A program made the position numbers and the translations under genes. Positions 59,256 through 64,000 of a stretch of 64,000 nt of DNA are shown here, piece after piece. Origin of the DNA: Mycobacterium sp. URHD0025 (lineage in GTDB: Bacteria; Actinomycetota; Actinomycetes; Mycobacteriales; Mycobacteriaceae); the NCBI RefSeq assembly GCF_000426065.1, contig NZ_AUEQ01000007.1, forward strand, positions 310,001 through 374,000. The letters run 5' to 3'. The notes beneath the pieces were generated by a model that saw nothing but the letters and a program-made list of their open reading frames with translations, ran no database searches and was not told the origin of the DNA. Each line of letters begins with the position of its first letter. Position 1 is the stretch's first letter.

Positions 59256-59302
59256 GACCAAAGGGGCGGGGCCGGCTGAAAGCCGGCCCCGCCCCTTTGG
59301 TC
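59256..59302. terminator. 22-bp perfect hairpin with 3-nt loop
   Basis: GACCAAAGGGGCGGGGCCGGCT (59256-59277) pairs perfectly with 59281-59302 across the loop GAA. It lies 11 bp past the papA2 stop and directly abuts the stop codon of the convergent fadD gene. It should end transcription from both sides. CCAAAGG/CCTTTGG at the base gives short A/U tracts. Confidence 0.9.
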
Positions 59303-61033
59303 TCAAGCGTCGAGTCTCGCGAACTGGTCCTGATGGTACTGCTCCACACAGGACGCCCGTCGCACCTTGCCGCTGGTGGTGATCGGAATAGATCCCGGCG
59401 GCACCATGACAAGGTCCGTGACCTTGAGTCCGTGTGACTGCGAAATCGCTGACGTCACTTCACGTTTGACCGAATGCAATCGCTGCAGCGCCTCGTCCTC
59501 GGAGTCGCCGCGCTTCTTGTGCTCGATGATGACCACCAGGTGTTCGGTGCGGTCGTCGGGCACCGAGATGGCCGCCACCCGGCCTCGGCTGATCTCCTGA
59601 ACGGTCGCCTCGATGTCGTCGGGCGAGTGGTTGCGCCCGTACACGATCAACAGGTCCTTGATGCGTCCCATGATGTAGAGCTCGCCGTCGGCGATGAACC
59701 CGAGGTCGCCGGTCCGCAGCCAAAAGCCTTCCGGCGTACCGTCGGACGGGTTTTCGATCGTCGCCCGGAACACACGTTCGCTGTCCTCGGGTCGCTGCCA
59801 GTAGCCGAGCGCGACGTTGTTGCCGTGCACCCAGATTTCGCCGGTGGTACCGTTCGGCCGTTCGGTTCGAGTGTCCGGATCGATGATTCGGACACTCGGT
59901 GACGCGGGAAGTCCATACGCGACAAGCGGGCGCCCATTCGGGTCATCGGTCGCGACGGCATGGCCCTCGGACAGCTTGTCCGGATCGAAGTTGACGATGT
60001 GCGGCGGTTCGCTGGGTTTGCGCGTCGCCACATACACCACCGCCTCTGCCAGACCGTACGACGGTTGGATCGCCGCAGCGGGAAAGTTCAGCGGGGCAAA
60101 GCGTTCGGTGAAGCGCCGCACGGTCGCGGCGTGGACGCGTTCGGCTCCGCTCATCAGGTACATCACATTGCCGAGATCCAGGCCGGCCATATCCTCGTCA
60201 GAGGTGCGGCCCAGGGCCAGTTCGAAGGCGAAATTGGGCCCGGCAGAAAGGGTTCGGGGGTAGCTGGCCAAAAGCTGCATCCATCGCGCCGGTCGTTGCA
60301 GGAAGGCGACCGGACTGGTCAGCACCGTGCGAATGCCGCCGAGCACCGGCACGCAGATACCGAGCATCAGTCCCATGTCGTGGTAGAAGGGCAGCCATGA
60401 CACGAACGTGGTGTCCGGGGGTGCCACGTTTCCGTGGTCTCCGAAGAACCCGGCCATCATCTGCTCGAAGTTCGCGGAGAGGTTTCCGTGCGAGATCTCC
60501 ACGCCGGCGGGGCGACGTGTCGAGCCCGACGTGTACTGCAGGTAGGCGGTCTCCGGGCGGCGCACCCGTGCCGGGCGCGCACCTTTCTGGTCGAGGTCCA
60601 GGGTGTCCACCTCGATCACGACGGCATCATTGCCGTTCGCGGTGGCGTATTCGCGCACCGTGGCCGCGACGGACGATGAGGTCAGGACGATGGCCGGAGA
60701 GGTGTCCTTGAGTACCGATGTGGTCCGCTCGTCGTGGGCTCCGCCGTGCGGCACCGAGAGGGGGACGGCGATGAGTCCCGCCTCCAGCGACGCGAGGAAC
60801 GCGATGACGTAGTCGAAGTTCTGCGGAGACAGGATCACCGCGCGGTCGCCGACGTTGGCCTTGGACCCGAGTTCCTGGGCCAGGTTCAACGTCTTTCGAT
60901 ACAGCTGAGCCCACGTGAGGGTGTGCTCGACGCCATTCCAGTCCTGCTCATAGTCGATGAACGTGAAGGCGATGTCGTTGGGTTGCAGACTCGCTCGTTC
61001 GCGCAGAACGGCTGGGATCGTTGACTGACTCAT
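59303..61033 (-). CDS. fadD23: Fatty-acyl-AMP ligase, FadD23-like
   Basis: A 576-aa adenylate-forming enzyme of the FAAL type. The P-loop-like motif is [14 protein letters not shown]. The core contains [18 protein letters not shown] and the hinge region [20 protein letters not shown], typical for FAALs that activate fatty acids as AMP esters and pass them to a PKS. The insertion motif after the hinge is of the FAAL kind rather than CoA ligase. C-terminal lysine in [10 protein letters not shown]. It should load the Pks2-type enzyme. Divergent from no gene; transcribed toward papA2. ATG 61033. Confidence 0.9.
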   Translation of the reverse strand: MSQSTIPAVLRERASLQPNDIAFTFIDYEQDWNGVEHTLTWAQLYRKTLNLAQELGSKANVGDRAVILSPQNFDYVIAFLASLEAGLIAVPLSVPHGGAHDERTTSVLKDTSPAIVLTSSSVAATVREYATANGNDAVVIEVDTLDLDQKGARPARVRRPETAYLQYTSGSTRRPAGVEISHGNLSANFEQMMAGFFGDHGNVAPPDTTFVSWLPFYHDMGLMLGICVPVLGGIRTVLTSPVAFLQRPARWMQLLASYPRTLSAGPNFAFELALGRTSDEDMAGLDLGNVMYLMSGAERVHAATVRRFTERFAPLNFPAAAIQPSYGLAEAVVYVATRKPSEPPHIVNFDPDKLSEGHAVATDDPNGRPLVAYGLPASPSVRIIDPDTRTERPNGTTGEIWVHGNNVALGYWQRPEDSERVFRATIENPSDGTPEGFWLRTGDLGFIADGELYIMGRIKDLLIVYGRNHSPDDIEATVQEISRGRVAAISVPDDRTEHLVVIIEHKKRGDSEDEALQRLHSVKREVTSAISQSHGLKVTDLVMVPPGSIPITTSGKVRRASCVEQYHQDQFARLDA

Positions 61034-61214
61034 ATGGCCCTCTCGAAAAGCTGCTGCCCGGAAACGGAATGGCCGAGCGTAGGCACTCGGGAGCTTACCG
61101 GTTGGCTTCTGGCGTGGCGGAGCTTGCCGTAACCGGCACCGGTGGCACCCGGCAATGGTTCAGATCAACTCGATGTGGAGGCCTGGGCGGGCCACGGTTC
61201 GTTCGGTGGCCGCA

Positions 61215-61877
61215 CTAGAGCCGCCGGGCCGCGAAGGTCGCGGCTTCCGTCGCGGCGCCCACCTGAACGTAGGCGCCGTGTACCGGCAGGTTCACCCCGT
61301 TGGAGCAGACGGGATCGCCGATCGCGCACAGGTCGATGCTCTTGCTGCCGTACAGCGCGTTCGTCTGCGTGAACGAGGCGCGACCGTTCTTCCTTGACGG
61401 ATTCCCGAACAGCACGACCGCAGCAACGTGATCGGCGACAGACGGAGGCAACGAGACGGGATTGCCCCATGCCGCGCCGTCGGTGCCCGTGACGAGCTCG
61501 ATGACGTTGGCACCCTGGGAGAAACCGCCGAGAACCAATTCGGTTCGGGGACACTCGGCCACCATCGCCTGAAGGTGAGCACTCGCATCGTCGGCGCCGA
61601 GGGTGGAGGAGTGGGCGAAGTCGATGCCCGCGGGATAGTTCACCGCGTAGACGCCGATCTTCTTGCTCGGGGCCTGTTCCGTCAGTGAATCGACGAAGGC
61701 CTGCCCGAGGGCGCCGATGCCGGGTGCGGCGCCAGTGCCCCGGGCGAACACCACCTCGACGTCAGGGCATGTCTCGGCGTGTGCCGATGGCGGCGCGGAC
61801 GTGAACGCCGCGATGACCAAGCCTGCTGTCGTGGCGATCCTGGTGACGGTCTTGAGCACCGGGTGATCGTCACACAC
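61215..61877 (-). CDS. Cutinase-family serine esterase
   Basis: A 220-aa secreted cutinase-like protein. Signal peptide through PPSAHA (cleavage before ETC). The fold shows ETCPDVEVVFARGTGAAPGI, catalytic S120 in GGFSQGAN, D in CAIGDPVCSNG and H in PVHGAYV. Disulfide cysteines are C37-C109 and the CAIGDPVC pair. Mycobacterial relatives (Culp) hydrolyse esters or phospholipids. Lies 39 bp after the membrane-protein gene and 181 bp before fadD23 on the same strand. GTG at 61877 is listed; the GTG at 61859 would start directly before the signal peptide and is a good alternative. Confidence 0.85.
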   Translation of the reverse strand: MCDDHPVLKTVTRIATTAGLVIAAFTSAPPSAHAETCPDVEVVFARGTGAAPGIGALGQAFVDSLTEQAPSKKIGVYAVNYPAGIDFAHSSTLGADDASAHLQAMVAECPRTELVLGGFSQGANVIELVTGTDGAAWGNPVSLPPSVADHVAAVVLFGNPSRKNGRASFTQTNALYGSKSIDLCAIGDPVCSNGVNLPVHGAYVQVGAATEAATFAARRL

Positions 61878-61916
61878 TCGGACGTGGAATGGCGGTTACC
61901 CGTGGTGGTCCGGCGG

Positions 61917-62651
61917 TCACCGATTGCTCCGGGCCAGCCACCGAGTTTTGATCCGCCAGGAATGTGCCGAGGCAAGGGCGAAGATCGCACCGCAGCCGCA
62001 CGCGAAGATCCACACCAGCCGGCCGTTTTCGATGGGCTGCAGGGCCGGCACCAGAGATGTGACGATGCGGGTGGTGCAGGCGAGCATTCCGCTGACAGAG
62101 GCGAACAGGTAGATGTTGGCGATCCGGCGTGACTGTGGGTCGCGCCGCAGCACCAGCATGGCGCGGGCCCCGTAGCCCAGCAGGTAGATCAAGGTGCCGC
62201 AGAGCAGGATCCAATACGCGCTGAGCCAGAAGTCGGTCGGGACCTGGAAGAAGTCGGGCCGGTACACCGCGGCACCGTTGCCCATCGAGAAGGTGGCCAG
62301 CAGCACCGGGATACAGATGGTGGCCGGGCGCTCGACGTACTGCTTGAAGGAGCGCTGCATGGCGTTGTCGTCCTGGAGCCGGCCCAGTGAGTTGTAGACG
62401 ATGGCCGACGCGGCGACGATGTAGCAGTCGTGGCCGATGTAGTCCTCGAGATTCCACTTGCCGGTCAGCGTGTGCAGCACTTGCCCGATGGTCGCCGAGG
62501 CCCATGGTGACATCAGCAGCACCGCCAGGCCCTGTAACGCGATGTTCAGGGTGGCGGCCACTTCCCATCGGCAGGACCAGGTGACTCTCCTGATCCACAG
62601 GCTCCACAGGATGCAGGCCAATGTGATTGCGATGAGTGTGGCGATGGACAT
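61917..62651 (-). CDS. Integral membrane protein, unknown (MAB_1171c-like?)
   Basis: A 244-aa protein with about seven hydrophobic segments: near 1-18, 33-50, 75-90, 112-130, 140-160, 180-200 and 212-230. It resembles, loosely, membrane proteins found beside small HTH regulators in actinobacteria (for example those called MAB_1171c family); I cannot confirm this. The HTH gene lies 46 bp upstream on the same strand and the cutinase 39 bp downstream, so a three-gene unit is likely. Function unknown. Confidence 0.7.
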   Translation of the reverse strand: MSIATLIAITLACILWSLWIRRVTWSCRWEVAATLNIALQGLAVLLMSPWASATIGQVLHTLTGKWNLEDYIGHDCYIVAASAIVYNSLGRLQDDNAMQRSFKQYVERPATICIPVLLATFSMGNGAAVYRPDFFQVPTDFWLSAYWILLCGTLIYLLGYGARAMLVLRRDPQSRRIANIYLFASVSGMLACTTRIVTSLVPALQPIENGRLVWIFACGCGAIFALASAHSWRIKTRWLARSNR

Positions 62652-62697
62652 AACAATTTGCCTCGGACGGTGTCGCGGATAGCCGACGCCCCGGCTG

Positions 62698-63066
62698 CTA
62701 GAGCGGGGGAGCGTCGGGTCGTGGGGTCAGTTCGGACAGTCTCTTGTGCCGGTGGACGGCGGGCCGGGTACGGGTGATGGTGTCCGACGGCGCCACGGTC
62801 ACCGGTGACGACTCGATGTAGTGCCAGACTTCCTGGCGGCTCATCAGCCCGAACCGGATCTGCAGATCCGGATAGCTGAGGCCGAAGCGGTCGGCCACCT
62901 GCCGCAGTTCCTCGGCGTTGGGATAGTCGGCCTCTTTCACGCGCCGGTAATAGGTGCTGCTGGAGACACCCAACGCGCTATAGACAGCCTTGGCGTCGAC
63001 TTCACCGTCCAGCAGATAGTCCAGCAAGGCCTTGAGCTGCCTGCCGTTCTCGTCGGTACGCGGCAT
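62698..63066 (-). CDS. Small HTH regulator
   Basis: A 122-aa protein starting MPRTDENGRQLKALLDYLLD. Residues about 22-60 form a HTH (AKAVYSALGVSSSTYYRRVK, then EADYPNAEELRQVADRFGLS), reminiscent of phage-type or XRE-like regulators, and the tail (about 85-122) is basic and proline-rich. A further in-frame start at 63237 would add an unlikely leader. Divergent from the condensation-like gene, with 136 bp between. It may regulate its downstream membrane-cutinase unit, but no target site was seen. Confidence 0.75.
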   Translation of the reverse strand: MPRTDENGRQLKALLDYLLDGEVDAKAVYSALGVSSSTYYRRVKEADYPNAEELRQVADRFGLSYPDLQIRFGLMSRQEVWHYIESSPVTVAPSDTITRTRPAVHRHKRLSELTPRPDAPPL

Positions 63067-63202
63067 CAGAACACCATAGACCCAGAACCCGTAATTGGTC
63101 ACAGCGAACCACGGCAACGTCAGCAATGACGTTATTGACAACGGTGTCAGACTTTTGGCACAGCTCTCCCATTTTTGGGACTCTCTGGCTACCGTTACGA
63201 CT

Positions 63203-63763
63203 ATGTCTGTTTCCGTACTGTCCGACGCGCATGGCACCGGCTCGTGGATAACCGATCACGGCACGGTCGGGGCGCCCGCCGCCTCGGACATGGCAGCGGT
63301 GTCCAGTTCGTTGGACGAGGTGCTTTCTGCGGAGCTGCACGGCGCCCAGCTCGCGATGGGTTGTACTGCCGAGGAGTTGCTGCTGGCGGCCTTGGGCCGC
63401 ACGGTCGCCCGCACGATCGGCGAGGGCACGGTCATCGTCGACGTCGTGAGCGGTCCCGAGCGGGCCGGTTTTCGCCGGGTCGCGGTTGCGTGTGTGGCGC
63501 ATCGTGGCCTGTCGGGAGCCGAACTGCTCGCCGCGGCACGTCCGGACATCAGTAACCATCCTTCGGCTGACCTGAGCTTCGCCTACGGCGCGGGGCCGCG
63601 GACGGAGCAGTCCGCACATTCGCTGGCGTTGCACGTCCATGCCGACACCGTGACCACCACGCGACTGGACTGGAAGTTCGACAGCCGCGGGTTCGACCAC
63701 CACACGGTCCAGGAGCTGGCCGAGCAGTTCCCGCTCGCGCTGATCGAGGTCACTTCCGGATAG
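63203..63763 (+). CDS. C-terminal half of a condensation-type domain, stand-alone
   Basis: A 186-aa protein. From residue 40 it reads like the second lobe of an NRPS/PapA condensation domain: AEELLLAALGRTVARTIGEG, VIVDVVSGPERAGFRRVAV, then TTTRLDWKFDSRGFDHHTVQ and ELAEQFPLALIEV. No HHxxxD motif precedes it and the first lobe is absent, so the protein cannot be an ordinary acyltransferase. It is a separate gene with its own ATG (63203), not a truncated end of a neighbour. It lies between the HTH gene and the ileS leader. Possible roles are accessory subunit or degenerate remnant. The upstream frame to 63095 is not coding. Confidence 0.65.
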   Translation: MSVSVLSDAHGTGSWITDHGTVGAPAASDMAAVSSSLDEVLSAELHGAQLAMGCTAEELLLAALGRTVARTIGEGTVIVDVVSGPERAGFRRVAVACVAHRGLSGAELLAAARPDISNHPSADLSFAYGAGPRTEQSAHSLALHVHADTVTTTRLDWKFDSRGFDHHTVQELAEQFPLALIEVTSG

Positions 63764-63800
63764 TCGTGATTTCGTCGGATTTGCAGTGCTCATTAGACTG

Positions 63801-63990
63801 GGCGCATCGGCGCTGATCCGGCCATCACCGGGGAGCCTTCGGAAGAACAGCTGCAGGATTCGGATACCGGATTCGCGGGAGCAGCCCAGTAGAACCGGAC
63901 GGGTGGGCCCGTGATCGCCCGAAGTTGAGCGGCGCGCTGCTGCAGCGCGCAAGCGGGGTGGTACCGCGGCGCTTGCGCACCCGCGCGACG
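63801..63990 (+). promoter_or_regulatory. T-box leader, isoleucine type, before presumed ileS
   Basis: GGGGTGGTACCGCGG (63955-63969) is the T-box consensus, with the UGGU bulge that pairs the uncharged tRNA acceptor end. It is enclosed by the stem GCGCAAGC/GCTTGCGC (63947-63954 and 63971-63978). Upstream lies the ultra-short stem I of actinobacterial ileS leaders, with the loop CCATCACCGG giving the specifier codon ATC (63824-63826) for isoleucine, then CTTCGGAAGAAC. The downstream gene lies beyond the window; in mycobacteria it is ileS. Such leaders regulate translation initiation by occluding the ribosome site. Confidence 0.88.
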
Positions 63991-64000
63991 TCGTCCCCGT

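Overview
The window is chromosomal DNA from a high-GC actinobacterium, almost certainly a Mycobacterium of the Mycolicibacterium (rapid-grower-like) type. It carries mycobacterial signature genes (fabG1-inhA, ripA-ripB, mptB, an mmpL, papA genes, a fatty-acyl-AMP ligase). From about 0.7 to 41.5 kb the gene order follows, from memory, the M. tuberculosis Rv1456c-Rv1497 segment. No transposase, CRISPR array, tRNA or rRNA was seen.

Conserved part. The left edge cuts a DUF6236-type gene. Next come a minus-strand operon (mptB, ABC ATPase, ABC permease, ctaA) and the divergent SUF iron-sulfur operon (sufR-B-D-C-S-U-T), whose SufB has no intein. Small hypotheticals, trxA, an echA12-like gene broken by a frameshift, a 33-bp tandem repeat and an ABC-F ATPase follow. 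acnA and its TetR regulator sit next, with a clear AcnR-type operator before acnA. Then come the cell-wall hydrolase/MoxR operon (ripA, ripB, moxR1, DUF58, VWA), fabG1-inhA, hemH, an NfeD/SPFH pair, and mutA-mutB-meaB, which interconvert succinyl-CoA and methylmalonyl-CoA. The conserved block closes with a DUF4333 lipoprotein and lipL.

Accessory island. Between lipL (ends 41480) and a T-box leader at the right edge (about 63801-63990, which should precede ileS) lies a roughly 22-kb lipid island. It holds a 2091-aa highly reducing PKS, a PapA1-like acyltransferase, an MmpL8/10-class transporter, a secreted PE-PPE-domain acyltransferase (Chp1-like), a GAP-family membrane protein (Sap-like), a trehalose 2-sulfotransferase (Stf0), a PapA2-like acyltransferase and a FadD23-like fatty-acyl-AMP ligase. 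This is the complete known gene set for sulfolipid-1 of M. tuberculosis, with stf0 inside the cluster, whereas in M. tuberculosis stf0 is unlinked. The PKS acyltransferase domain carries a VASH motif, suggesting methylmalonyl-CoA as extender, and mutAB-meaB lie just upstream. A cutinase, a membrane protein, a small HTH regulator and an isolated C-terminal half of a condensation domain flank the island on the right.

Proposed flow (inference). Stf0 makes trehalose-2-sulfate. PapA2 adds a straight-chain acyl group. FadD23 activates a fatty acid that the PKS extends with methyl branches. PapA1 transfers the product, MmpL8 and Sap export the lipid, and Chp1 finishes acylation outside the membrane. 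The island also has several long, A+T-richer non-coding stretches. All comparisons with other genomes are from memory of the families, not from searches.
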